NCBI GenBank assembly: GCA_027023325.1
Contig: JALVVQ010000288.1
Span: 1-6,870, forward strand
DNA length: 6,870 nt
Direction of reading: 5' to 3'
Source: Campylobacteraceae bacterium
GTDB lineage: Bacteria > Campylobacterota > Campylobacteria > Campylobacterales > Sulfurovaceae
The notes below the pieces were generated by a model. It was not told where the DNA came from, made no database searches, and was given only the letters and a program-made list of their open reading frames with translations. Position 1 is the stretch's first letter; every line of letters begins with the position of its first letter. The position numbers and the translations under genes were made by a program. Positions 1 to 5,452 of this stretch are shown here, piece by piece.

Positions 1-1
1 T

Positions 2-127
2 TGGCATGAAAAGTGGCAAAATGAAGACGAAAGCTGGACAGACCTACGCCTGAACTCTTCCCTTGAAGTGCAGGCTACCTTTAGAAAATGGATTAAGCAC
101 GAGAGGTTTATCTCTGAGGTACAATAA
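2..127 (+). CDS. C-terminal fragment of an unrecognised upstream protein
   Basis: An open frame enters from the left edge and runs 41 codons to a TAA at 125-127. The peptide is hydrophilic and rich in Trp, Glu and Lys, with no membrane segment or motif I recognise; it begins WHEKWQNEDE and ends in a basic, helical-looking stretch (FRKWIKHERF). The other two forward frames are closed within about 50 bases. The stop lies 33 bp before the LysE-type gene, which fits two genes in the same direction, possibly co-transcribed. A frame of 41 codons can occur by chance, so this is only a probable gene end. Product unknown; the start is outside the window. Confidence 0.5.
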   Translation, partial: WHEKWQNEDESWTDLRLNSSLEVQATFRKWIKHERFISEVQ

Positions 128-160
128 ACATAAAGTTTATCAGATAAAAGGAAATACTAT

Positions 161-784
161 ATGGAAATCATCACACTCGTCTTTCTACTCACCTCGTCAG
201 TGATCATCCTCACTCCCGGTCAAGATATGATACTCGTCATGTCACGCTCGATCTCTCAGGGACAAAAGGCGGGAATCATGACCGCACTGGGTGTCAGTGT
301 CGGTCTGCTGGGGCATACACTGCTGGCAGCCATGGGCTTGGGAGCACTCCTGCTCGCATCTGAGCGCTTGTTTGATCTGGTCAAATGGATCGGTGCAGGG
401 TATCTGATCTACATCGGATATCAACTACTCAGAAGCCAAGACCACACCATGAGCATGAAAGACCTACCAAAGATATCCTACAAAAAAATGTTTCTCCAAG
501 GAGCCATGTCCAATATCTCCAACCCAAAAGTCGCCATTTTCTATTTCTCCTACCTACCACAGTTTGTCATCCCCAGCCAAGGAAATGAAACGATACAGCT
601 CTTGACACTAGGGATAGCCTTTGCTATGCTGACCTTTGCCATCAAAGCACCGATCGGATATATCTCAGGACTACTCTCCTACTGGATCAAAGCACGACCC
701 TCTGTACTGAAGTATATCCACCGCACAAGCGGAGTGATATTGATAGGCTTAGGGTTGAAATTGGCGCTAGAGAAGAGGGGATGA
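161..784 (+). CDS. LysE/RhtB family amino-acid exporter
   Basis: This is a 207-residue integral membrane protein of the LysE/RhtB/CadD efflux superfamily, which exports amino acids such as lysine, homoserine or threonine and related small molecules from the cytoplasm using the proton gradient. The length is typical (about 200-210). Family marks are visible: a first hydrophobic helix ending in LTPGQD (17-22; most members have TPGPD, so the second Pro is Gln here), the glycine-rich second segment after SRSISQGQKAG (28-38), the cytoplasmic-loop motif NPKVAIFYFSYLPQF (121-135), and a final hydrophobic helix GVILIGLGLKLAL (191-203). About six membrane segments can be seen. The ATG at 161 follows an AAGG Shine-Dalgarno (148-151) at 9 nt. 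The substrate cannot be read from the sequence. It is separated from the next gene by hairpins and a new promoter, so it probably ends its own transcript. Confidence 0.93.
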   Translation: MEIITLVFLLTSSVIILTPGQDMILVMSRSISQGQKAGIMTALGVSVGLLGHTLLAAMGLGALLLASERLFDLVKWIGAGYLIYIGYQLLRSQDHTMSMKDLPKISYKKMFLQGAMSNISNPKVAIFYFSYLPQFVIPSQGNETIQLLTLGIAFAMLTFAIKAPIGYISGLLSYWIKARPSVLKYIHRTSGVILIGLGLKLALEKRG

Positions 785-791
785 CCAACAA

Positions 792-821
792 CTCCGACCC
801 AAGGGTCGGGGAATTATTCCC
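792..821 (+). terminator. Two overlapping inverted repeats after the LysE gene, candidate terminator
   Basis: CCGACCC (794-800) pairs with GGGTCGG (803-809), extendable outward by a T-G wobble and a C-G pair to 792/811. A second hairpin GGGAA-TTA-TTCCC occupies 809-821 and shares the G-run, so only one of the two can form fully at a time. They start 8 nt after the LysE stop. There is no real T-tract behind either stem, so this is at best a weak intrinsic terminator or a 3' end stabiliser. Confidence 0.45.
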
Positions 822-863
822 AACCAGATTAAACAAAATAGAATTATACATTTAACTATTTAA

Positions 864-872
864 TGCTATAAT
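864..872 (+). promoter_or_regulatory. Extended -10 promoter (TGCTATAAT) of the ATPase gene
   Basis: TGCTATAAT is a perfect TGn-extended -10 element. Seventeen bases upstream there is no good -35 hexamer (TTATAC at 844-849), which is usual for sigma-70 promoters of Campylobacterota. Transcription would start near 879, leaving a leader of about 25 nt that carries the Shine-Dalgarno TAGGAG (893-898) five bases before the ATG at 904. Confidence 0.7.
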
Positions 873-894
873 CGTTTAATATATTGAACGATTA
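869..894. promoter_or_regulatory. 26-bp dyad overlapping the ATPase promoter, candidate operator
   Basis: TAATCGTTTAAT (869-880) and ATTGAACGATTA (883-894) are inverted copies with one mismatched pair (T877 opposite G886) and a 2-bp centre. The left arm takes in four bases of the -10 box and the right arm reaches the Shine-Dalgarno. Because the expected transcription start (near 879) lies inside the left arm, the repeat would act mainly as DNA, as a repressor-type site, and not as an RNA hairpin. The binding protein is unknown. Confidence 0.5.
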
Positions 895-903
895 GGAGTA
901 TCT

Positions 904-2109
904 ATGTTAGAATTGTTTGAAAATATCCAAAAAATATCTTACAACAAATTTAAACTCAAGCTTCCAGAGTATAAAAGGTTTTTGTATGGCTCCATTCTCT
1001 CTTCAAAGAGTAATATCGTAGGTATATACGGTAGTAGAGGGGTGGGTAAAACGACACTGATGTTACAAATATCACATGCCTTAGAGTATGCTATGGATGA
1101 GATACTCTATCTCTCTTGTGATCATCCTGTGTTTACCGATACATCACTCTACGTGTTTGCAGAGTACTTTTATGAGCGAGGAGGAAAGTGTCTGATTATA
1201 GATGAGATACATGAAGCCAAAAACTTTGAACAAGAACTCAAATCTATCTATGATTTTTTAGAGATAAAAATCATATTTTCGGGGTCATCTGCTATCAAGC
1301 TCACCAATGCTTCTTTTACTAGACGCTATGCGATGTTTAAGTTGCCTGCATTATCGTTTAGAGAGTTTATAGAACTTCAGTTAGAGATGGCATTGCCATC
1401 CTACACACTAGAGTCACTTTTGAAAAATCATACAGAGTATGCCGATAGTATTATGACTAAGCTTGCTAAACATAAGATACTCAAACTCTATCATGACTAT
1501 TTGACCTTTGGTGCCTACCCTTACTACTTAAAGGATTTAGAGAGTTATAACCAAAAGATGGTAGATACCATCAATACCATACTCTATACCGATATAGCAC
1601 TCCTCTACCGTGTGCCTGCTGCTAAGATAGAGGTACTCAAAAAGCTACTGTTGAGTATCTGTATCTCAAAACCACTGGAACTCTCTGTAGAAAAGCTTTC
1701 TACGAGAGTGGGTGTTTCTAAGGCTACTTTATATAACTATATTGACTACCTCCACCGTGCAGAGCTGTTACGGCATGTGACTTTTGAGGCTAAGCGTTTC
1801 AAGTCGATGCAAAAACCAGACAAACTCTATCTGGCTCATCCCAATCTATTTGCGGCACTTTGTAAAAAAAGTGAGACAGGTACACTCAGAGAAACATTTT
1901 TTGCTTTTGCTGTGTCGTTTGGGTATTCCATATACTATGTAGACAGGGGTGATTTCTTGGTGGATGAGACTTATACCTTTGAGATAGGTGGAAAAAACAA
2001 GGGTTTTGAGCAGATAAGAGACATCGAAAACTCGTATGTCGTAGCCGATGAGATAGAAATAGGTTTTGGGTCAAAAATACCTCTTTGGTTGTTTGGGTTT
2101 TTGTATTAG
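904..2109 (+). CDS. AAA+ ATPase with winged helix and DUF4143-like C-terminus
   Basis: This 401-residue cytoplasmic protein belongs to the large, mostly uncharacterised family of stand-alone prokaryotic AAA ATPases (AAA_14 plus DUF4143). Walker A is GSRGVGKTT (43-51), Walker B is CLIIDEIHEA (96-105, with the DE pair), and IIFSGSSA (123-130) fits sensor 1 with its polar residue. LSFREFIEL (150-158) is the typical linker of the family. Residues 260-289 form a helix-turn-helix (LSTRVGVSKATLYNYIDYL). The C-terminal part has the LRETFFAFAV helix (328-337) and DFLVDETYTFEIGGKNKG (350-367), the position where relatives carry a PD-(D/E)xK-like nuclease core; D350/D354, E360 and K364 could be remnants or active residues. 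It stands alone with its own promoter, in DNA of about 36% GC by sampled lines against roughly 48-50% around it, suggesting acquisition by transfer. The cellular role is unknown; a defence or DNA-transaction role is only inferred. Confidence 0.88.
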   Translation: MLELFENIQKISYNKFKLKLPEYKRFLYGSILSSKSNIVGIYGSRGVGKTTLMLQISHALEYAMDEILYLSCDHPVFTDTSLYVFAEYFYERGGKCLIIDEIHEAKNFEQELKSIYDFLEIKIIFSGSSAIKLTNASFTRRYAMFKLPALSFREFIELQLEMALPSYTLESLLKNHTEYADSIMTKLAKHKILKLYHDYLTFGAYPYYLKDLESYNQKMVDTINTILYTDIALLYRVPAAKIEVLKKLLLSICISKPLELSVEKLSTRVGVSKATLYNYIDYLHRAELLRHVTFEAKRFKSMQKPDKLYLAHPNLFAALCKKSETGTLRETFFAFAVSFGYSIYYVDRGDFLVDETYTFEIGGKNKGFEQIRDIENSYVVADEIEIGFGSKIPLWLFGFLY

Positions 2110-2121
2110 ATACCGTACAAT

Positions 2122-3855
2122 TTAATACCCTGCACTATCCATAAATAGCATACAAAGCCGTATATCATCATATCCCACCTCACCATCCAATGCCTCAAAC
2201 ACAGGCTTCAGTCGTAACTTACCATCATCAGTAAAGTGCTCAGCCAGCTTCTTGGTCATAAGTTTGAGCACTACGCTCTCTACCGCATCGAAAAGCTCTG
2301 CTTTGGGTTTGTACTTACTCAAGTCTATCTCCGGCTCTTTCTCTTTGATCTGTGCCAAGTGCTGGATGATCGTCCCTCTGGCTAGGCTTCTATTGACGGC
2401 AAGCGCTACCAAGGTTTCTGATTTTTCTATGAGTTTTTTGGTTTTGATGTATGTAGGGGTGACATAGGATGAGTGCGAGGGTTTACCTGCTTTGATGTTG
2501 GCTTTTTCTTCTTCTATCTTCTCTTTTTCTACCACACCACCCATACTGGAGATATGCTTTTCGCACACCGACGCAAAGGCATCTTCACCTAAAGCCTCTA
2601 AGCTCTCTTGGGCTTTCACTGAAGCCTGCTTGATACGGTCATCTATATGCAAGATGAGGGGATCCACACGCAGTGCCATAGGATTCAGACCCAGCAGACT
2701 CAAGCCCTCGATGCTTTTGATACGCGACAGTGCCACATACCCCTGCCCTACCTCAAAGGTCTTGGAGAGGTCTATCTGTGCAGCATCGAGTGTCATGCCC
2801 TGTGATTTGTGTATGGTGATTGCCCATGCCAGGCGCAGTGGCACTTGTGAGACCGTGGCAAGCACTTTGCCACTCTCATTCTCCAGTGACCAGTCCTCCA
2901 GCTCCAGCTTTACTTTCCTGCCTTCTGTAGTGATGACAATAGGCATCCTGTCTATAGGGCTAAAGCTCTGTACCACACCTGTCGTACCATTGACATACTC
3001 CCCATCAGGACTATTTTTGATGAATATGACCAAAGCGCCCTTTTTAAGCCGCAACTCCTCCAAGACCAGTGAGGACTTAAAGATTTTATCTATATTTTTA
3101 GCAGAGCCTTTTGATTCATAGACATAAAGCTTCTCCTTGCCTTCAAGCTTGTTGAGCTCAGCCAGGTTGATACGGTCTACATCTGCATTGTGAGTGTAGA
3201 GTTGGGTGATTTTAGCATCGTCAGAGAGAGGCACCTCCATGCGTACTTCCAATGCTTTGCTTGTCTCTTCTGAGATATTCCCAGAGCGTATATCATCCAG
3301 CACATCGATGAGTCTGTTGTCATTCTGTCTAAACTTCTCTTGCAAGTAGCAGGTCTGGAGCCCCAGTGCTTTCCATGAGGGAGACTGCCATGCAAAGCGT
3401 TTCTCTTTTGGCTGCTTGCTCACAGGAGGTAACTGAAAGAAATCGCCAGAGATCACCACCTGCACCCCACCAAAAGGCACATCTATCCCTTTAAAACCAC
3501 GCAAGATCAGATCCATAGCCGAAAAGAGTTCGGGAGAGACCATGGAGACCTCGTCTATGATGAGAAGTTTGAGCTTGGAAAAACGACTCCTTAGATACTT
3601 TTTCTCCATGAGGAACGCTACATACCCCTCGTCTATACTCTCACGAATCCCCAAGGCAAAAAAAGAGTGGATCGTCTGCCCACCCAAATGCGAAGCCGCT
3701 ATCCCCGTAGGCGCCACGATCGTAGGATACACCCGACGCTCTTTTAAGTACTGCGTATAAAGGTTGAGCAAATAGGTCTTACCCGTCCCTGCTGACCCCG
3801 TGATGAAGACATTTTTGCCTGATTTTAGTATAGCGAGTGCTGTGGTTTGTTTCAT
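2122..3855 (-). CDS. Pif1/RecD-like superfamily 1B DNA helicase with HTH_40-like tail
   Basis: The 577-residue protein carries the SF1B helicase motifs in order: I GSAGTGKT (20-27), Ia VAPTGIAA (47-54) and TIHSFF (61-66), II LLIIDEVSM (97-105), III ISGDFFQLPPV (135-145), IV EKFRQND (173-179), V AITIHKSQGMTLD (345-357), and VI QGYVALSRIKSIEGL (371-385). These are the hallmarks of Pif1-family 5'-3' DNA helicases, which unwind forks, R-loops and G-quadruplexes using ATP. A charged linker (about 400-455) leads to a C-terminal segment (about 465-575) resembling the HTH_40 domain found at the end of some RecQ and Pif1 proteins (ETLVALAVNRSLARGTIIQHL at 480-500 is its core helix pair). The ATG is set by an in-frame stop just upstream; the ribosome site is weak (GGAT about 5 nt away). 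It is probably monocistronic from its own -10 box and converges on the ATPase gene. Confidence 0.93.
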   Translation of the reverse strand: MKQTTALAILKSGKNVFITGSAGTGKTYLLNLYTQYLKERRVYPTIVAPTGIAASHLGGQTIHSFFALGIRESIDEGYVAFLMEKKYLRSRFSKLKLLIIDEVSMVSPELFSAMDLILRGFKGIDVPFGGVQVVISGDFFQLPPVSKQPKEKRFAWQSPSWKALGLQTCYLQEKFRQNDNRLIDVLDDIRSGNISEETSKALEVRMEVPLSDDAKITQLYTHNADVDRINLAELNKLEGKEKLYVYESKGSAKNIDKIFKSSLVLEELRLKKGALVIFIKNSPDGEYVNGTTGVVQSFSPIDRMPIVITTEGRKVKLELEDWSLENESGKVLATVSQVPLRLAWAITIHKSQGMTLDAAQIDLSKTFEVGQGYVALSRIKSIEGLSLLGLNPMALRVDPLILHIDDRIKQASVKAQESLEALGEDAFASVCEKHISSMGGVVEKEKIEEEKANIKAGKPSHSSYVTPTYIKTKKLIEKSETLVALAVNRSLARGTIIQHLAQIKEKEPEIDLSKYKPKAELFDAVESVVLKLMTKKLAEHFTDDGKLRLKPVFEALDGEVGYDDIRLCMLFMDSAGY

Positions 3856-3906
3856 TTCTTATCCAACATAGTTTTCTATCGTGACAGTGTAGCTAAAATA
3901 TGGGGA

Positions 3907-3912
3907 ATTATA
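3907..3912 (-). promoter_or_regulatory. -10 box TATAAT of the helicase gene
   Basis: On the minus strand a perfect TATAAT follows a T-run, with no recognisable -35 hexamer, in the style of epsilonproteobacterial sigma-70 promoters. The predicted start near 3900 gives a leader of about 45 nt before the helicase ATG at 3855. The T-run that precedes the box is the same one that forms the tail of the hairpin at 3919-3935, so terminator and promoter are fused. Confidence 0.5.
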
Positions 3913-3935
3913 AAAAATTATGTCATATTGACATA
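3911..3935 (-). terminator. Hairpin plus T-run after the DUF1905 gene
   Basis: TATGTCA and TGACATA (3919-3925 and 3929-3935) form a perfect 7-bp stem around a 3-nt loop. On the minus strand the stem is followed directly by ATTTTTTA, and it begins 3 nt after the DUF1905 stop codon, which is the layout of an intrinsic terminator. The stem is AT-rich (two GC pairs), so termination may be leaky. The same 17-bp palindrome lies at about -19 to -35 of the helicase promoter and could instead bind a regulator. Confidence 0.5.
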
Positions 3936-3937
3936 TT

Positions 3938-4216
3938 TCAAAACCTCTCATAATCAAATTCAAATGTTATCTCCACCTCATCGCCCTCTTCTAATTTCCC
4001 TCTTACTTTTTTTGGGACTGCGATCATTGTCTCAACGCTCTTCTCTGTCCAGAGTGATGTCTGCCACTCCTTGCCATTAAGTGTGGCGACGACAGGTGTG
4101 CGTCCGAAGGGCTGCACGGCTTCTATGATCATACTTTTAGGTAATGGCGCGATATGCCATGATTGTAGCCTAGTAAGAATGGAGGTGAAAGTGTGGGACT
4201 TATTTTCTGAATTCAT
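3938..4216 (-). CDS. DUF1905 domain protein
   Basis: A 92-residue soluble protein that matches the DUF1905 fold by pattern: an opening beta strand with a Trp (FTSILTRLQSWHIAPLP, 10-26), the middle strand pair GRTPVVATLNGKEWQTSLW (38-56), and the closing AVPKKVRGKLEEGDEVEITFEFD (66-88), where VRGKL..GDEVE is the most typical piece. The biochemical role of this family is not established; members are small beta-barrel-like proteins, often alone or fused to YdeI-type domains. An in-frame TAG (4222-4220) lies two codons before the ATG, so the start cannot be moved upstream. No Shine-Dalgarno is visible; the promoter position implies a leaderless message. It ends in a hairpin just before the helicase promoter. 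Confidence 0.85.
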   Translation of the reverse strand: MNSENKSHTFTSILTRLQSWHIAPLPKSMIIEAVQPFGRTPVVATLNGKEWQTSLWTEKSVETMIAVPKKVRGKLEEGDEVEITFEFDYERF

Positions 4217-4221
4217 GATCT

Positions 4222-4230
4222 ATTATATCA
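4222..4230 (-). promoter_or_regulatory. Extended -10 promoter (TGATATAAT) directly before the DUF1905 ATG
   Basis: On the minus strand TGATATAAT is a perfect TGn-extended -10. Only five bases (AGATC) separate it from the ATG at 4216, so a start 6-7 nt after the box would fall at or beside the A of the start codon. With no Shine-Dalgarno nearby, this points to a leaderless mRNA. Confidence 0.6.
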
Positions 4231-4238
4231 AAAGCAAA

Positions 4239-4266
4239 CTCATAATGAGGTACCTCCAAAAGGAGG
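4239..4266 (-). repeat. Chain of overlapping inverted repeats between rhodanese and DUF1905 genes
   Basis: Three short inverted repeats share arms: CTCAT-A-ATGAG (4239-4249), the palindrome GAGGTACCTC (4247-4256) and CCTCC-AAAA-GGAGG (4253-4266). Because each arm can pair either way, the folds are mutually exclusive. Read on the minus strand the last hairpin is followed by TTTGCTTTT, so the element could terminate the rhodanese transcript. The DUF1905 promoter starts 9 bases further on. Confidence 0.4.
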
Positions 4267-4292
4267 GAGAGTCAGCCGTGAGAAAAGTGTTA

Positions 4293-4655
4293 CTACTCCA
4301 AAAAGGCTTTGGCAGCACCGCCTTTGAGTGTAGCAGTCAAGGCTTCCATGCCTCCTTTGAGGAATTTAACTTCATACCCTTTGGCTGCTAGGTAGGTCCA
4401 GCCAATGATGGATCTAGGGCCATTGGGGCAAGCCAGTACGATCAGGCCCTCTTTGGGAAGTTCGGCCTCTCTTTTTCCAAGTTCGTTGAGCGGTATTTGG
4501 AGTCCAAATTTAAAATCCCACACCTCTCTCTCAAAGTCCATGCGGATATCCACAAAAGTACATTTTCCTTCTTTATGAAGCGAGATAAATGTCTCCACGT
4601 CCACCATAGTAGTATTCATAAATGCAGGTGTCACCTGCTGTATCAAATCTTCCAT
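4293..4655 (-). CDS. Single-domain rhodanese-like protein
   Basis: This 120-residue cytoplasmic protein is one rhodanese (sulfurtransferase) domain. The N-terminal structural motif is TFVDIRMDFEREVWDFKFG (33-51) followed by IPLNEL (54-59). The active loop is C76-PNGP-R81-S82, the CX4R loop of six that carries the persulfide on Cys76, so the enzyme should be able to hold and transfer sulfane sulfur from thiosulfate, polysulfide or a protein persulfide. The ending GYEVKFLKGGMEALTA (93-108) is the usual last strand and helix (relatives have L.GG...W). The ATG has a good AAGGA Shine-Dalgarno at about 6 nt. It lies 85 bp behind the small thioredoxin on the same strand; the gap contains hairpins, so it may be only partly co-transcribed with the arsC unit. 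The physiological acceptor is unknown. Confidence 0.9.
   Translation of the reverse strand: MEDLIQQVTPAFMNTTMVDVETFISLHKEGKCTFVDIRMDFEREVWDFKFGLQIPLNELGKREAELPKEGLIVLACPNGPRSIIGWTYLAAKGYEVKFLKGGMEALTATLKGGAAKAFLE
4624..4638. repeat. Perfect inverted repeat in the 5' coding part of the rhodanese gene
   Basis: GCAGGTG (4624-4630) and CACCTGC (4632-4638) form a perfect 7-bp stem around one base, at codons 6-11 of the rhodanese gene. In the mRNA this would be a GC-rich hairpin (the central pair opens to give a 3-nt loop) about 17 nt after the ATG, close enough to affect initiation. It may equally be a coding coincidence. Confidence 0.4.
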
Positions 4656-4699
4656 TGTTCTTCCTTTCTTATTGTGTATCCTAAAAAATAGAGGGGTCG

Positions 4700-4741
4700 G
4701 GTATCAAATTATCAATACCAGAGATGTACCAAAGCGTACAT
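4700..4741 (-). terminator. Two small hairpins behind the thioredoxin gene, weak terminator candidate
   Basis: On the minus strand ATGTAC pairs with GTACAT (4736-4741 and 4724-4729, 6-nt loop), overlapping the thioredoxin stop codon. GGTAT pairs with ATACC (4715-4719 and 4700-4704, 10-nt loop), and a T6 run follows 12 nt later (4682-4687 region). Neither stem is strong and the T-run is displaced, so at most partial termination between thioredoxin and rhodanese is suggested. Confidence 0.3.
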
Positions 4742-4974
4742 TATGACTGCAAAATCTCCACCAACTGATCAACAGTAAGCAGTTTACCTGTAGACTTTAC
4801 TTCGCCATCCACAACCAGCCCCGGTGTACTCACCACGCCATAATTCATGATCTCTACCAGATCCTCTACTTTGTCTACACTGTGAAATCCTCCGACCTTG
4901 GCTATCGCCTCTTTTGCATTGGCTTCAAGCGCTTTACATTTGCTGCATCCGGTTCCTAGTATCTCTATTTTCAT
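4741..4974 (-). CDS. Small CxxC thioredoxin (TM0996/MTH895 'redox-active disulfide protein 2' type)
   Basis: A 77-residue minimal thioredoxin/glutaredoxin-fold protein. The first strand IEILGTG leads into the active site C10-S-K-C13 at the start of helix 1, the cis-proline loop is VVSTPGLVVDG (47-57, Pro51), and the last helix is TVDQLVEIL (67-75). The length and the GTGCSKCK active site are typical of the family often found beside arsenite permeases or arsenate reductases. Its ATG overlaps the arsC stop as ATGA, a sign of translational coupling, with AGGA 9 nt upstream inside arsC. Since ArsC of the Cys10/82/89 class is turned over by thioredoxin, this protein is the likely electron donor (inference). 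It is cytoplasmic, with no signal peptide. Confidence 0.92.
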   Translation of the reverse strand: MKIEILGTGCSKCKALEANAKEAIAKVGGFHSVDKVEDLVEIMNYGVVSTPGLVVDGEVKSTGKLLTVDQLVEILQS

Positions 4975-5387
4975 GATTGTAATTCCTTTAGTTTTGTTTG
5001 TATCTCCGGCAGCAGTTGCTGCGCTATCTGTCTATAGGTCTCCTCAAATGCTTCGTAACCCTTGCCATCAGGATCTTCAAATCCCACATGGATCTTGGGT
5101 ACCGGCTGAGGAAACACAGGACAGCTCTCTTTGGCATGATCACAGACTGTAACAACCAGATCATAGGTCTGATTTGCGACCTCATCCAGTGCCTTTGAGT
5201 GATAGTGTGCCTGCCATATCCCTTCAGACTCCAGTAGCTGCTGGGCATGCGGATTGACATGACCAGAAGCGCTGACACCGGCACTGTCTGCCTCTATACC
5301 CTCGAGCCTGGCATTGACCAGTGCTTCCGCGATGATGCTGCGACAGGAGTTCCCGGTACAGAGTATAAGTACTTTTTTGTTCACCAT
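4971..5387 (-). CDS. arsC: Thioredoxin-coupled arsenate reductase (LMW tyrosine phosphatase fold)
   Basis: This 138-residue enzyme reduces arsenate to arsenite, the form that export pumps remove. The P-loop C10-TGNSC-R16-S17 is the CX5R phosphatase-type loop that attacks arsenate. The redox pair Cys82 and Cys89 (VCDHAKESCP, 81-90) and the general acid Asp105 in EDPDGKG fall at the same numbers as in the characterised staphylococcal pI258 ArsC, so the Cys10-Cys82-Cys89 disulfide relay should be intact and finish on thioredoxin. Residues 34-47 (DSAGVSASGHVNPH) fit the substrate-side loop of the family. The ATG follows AAGGAA at about 6 nt. It is coupled by ATGA to a thioredoxin gene and has its own promoter with a dyad. 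No arsR or acr3/arsB lies in the window. A plain protein phosphatase is unlikely given the conserved cysteines. Confidence 0.95.
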   Translation of the reverse strand: MVNKKVLILCTGNSCRSIIAEALVNARLEGIEADSAGVSASGHVNPHAQQLLESEGIWQAHYHSKALDEVANQTYDLVVTVCDHAKESCPVFPQPVPKIHVGFEDPDGKGYEAFEETYRQIAQQLLPEIQTKLKELQS

Positions 5388-5409
5388 ATTATTCCTTCCG
5401 ATAGGTGGG

Positions 5410-5438
5410 ATTGTAGCAAAATGAAGCTAATATATCAA
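5410..5438 (-). promoter_or_regulatory. Promoter of arsC: TTGATA, 17 nt, extended -10 TGCTACAAT
   Basis: On the minus strand the -35 TTGATA (5438-5433, one change from TTGACA) is separated by exactly 17 nt from TACAAT (5415-5410), which is preceded by TGC to make an extended -10. The -35 contains the TGA stop of the preceding gene. Transcription would begin near 5403, about 16 nt before the arsC ATG and upstream of its AAGGAA ribosome site. It is the best promoter in the window and could separate arsC-thioredoxin control from the flavoprotein gene. Confidence 0.7.
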
Positions 5439-5452
5439 GACATACTGATATA
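5431..5452. promoter_or_regulatory. Perfect inverted repeat over the arsC -35, candidate ArsR-type operator
   Basis: TATATCA (5431-5437) and TGATATA (5446-5452) are perfect inverted 7-mers 8 bp apart; the -35 box of the arsC promoter lies across the left arm. Read on the plus strand the core is ATCAA-N6-CTGAT (5434-5449), nine of ten positions matching the ATCAA-N6-TTGAT pattern that I recall as reported for some ArsR repressors. It lies in the last codons of the thioredoxin-like gene, so coding constraint is also present. ArsR itself is not in the window. Confidence 0.55.

Noticed and set aside
161..784. LysE-type exporter as the arsenite efflux partner of arsC
   Set aside because: The family exports amino acids and related compounds, is unrelated to Acr3/ArsB, and the gene lies 4 kb away on the opposite strand.
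2492..3121. 209-codon plus-strand open frame opposite the helicase
   Set aside because: It lies wholly antisense to conserved helicase motifs, its translation is Ser/Leu/Pro-rich with no motif, and no ribosome site precedes it; it is a shadow of the helicase codon pattern.
3928..3956. Plus-strand TTGACA as a -35 box
   Set aside because: It is one arm of the palindrome, no matching -10 lies 16-18 bp downstream, and no plus-strand gene follows.
4071..4391. 106-codon plus-strand open frame across the DUF1905/rhodanese gap
   Set aside because: It overlaps two recognisable minus-strand genes and has no family resemblance or ribosome site.
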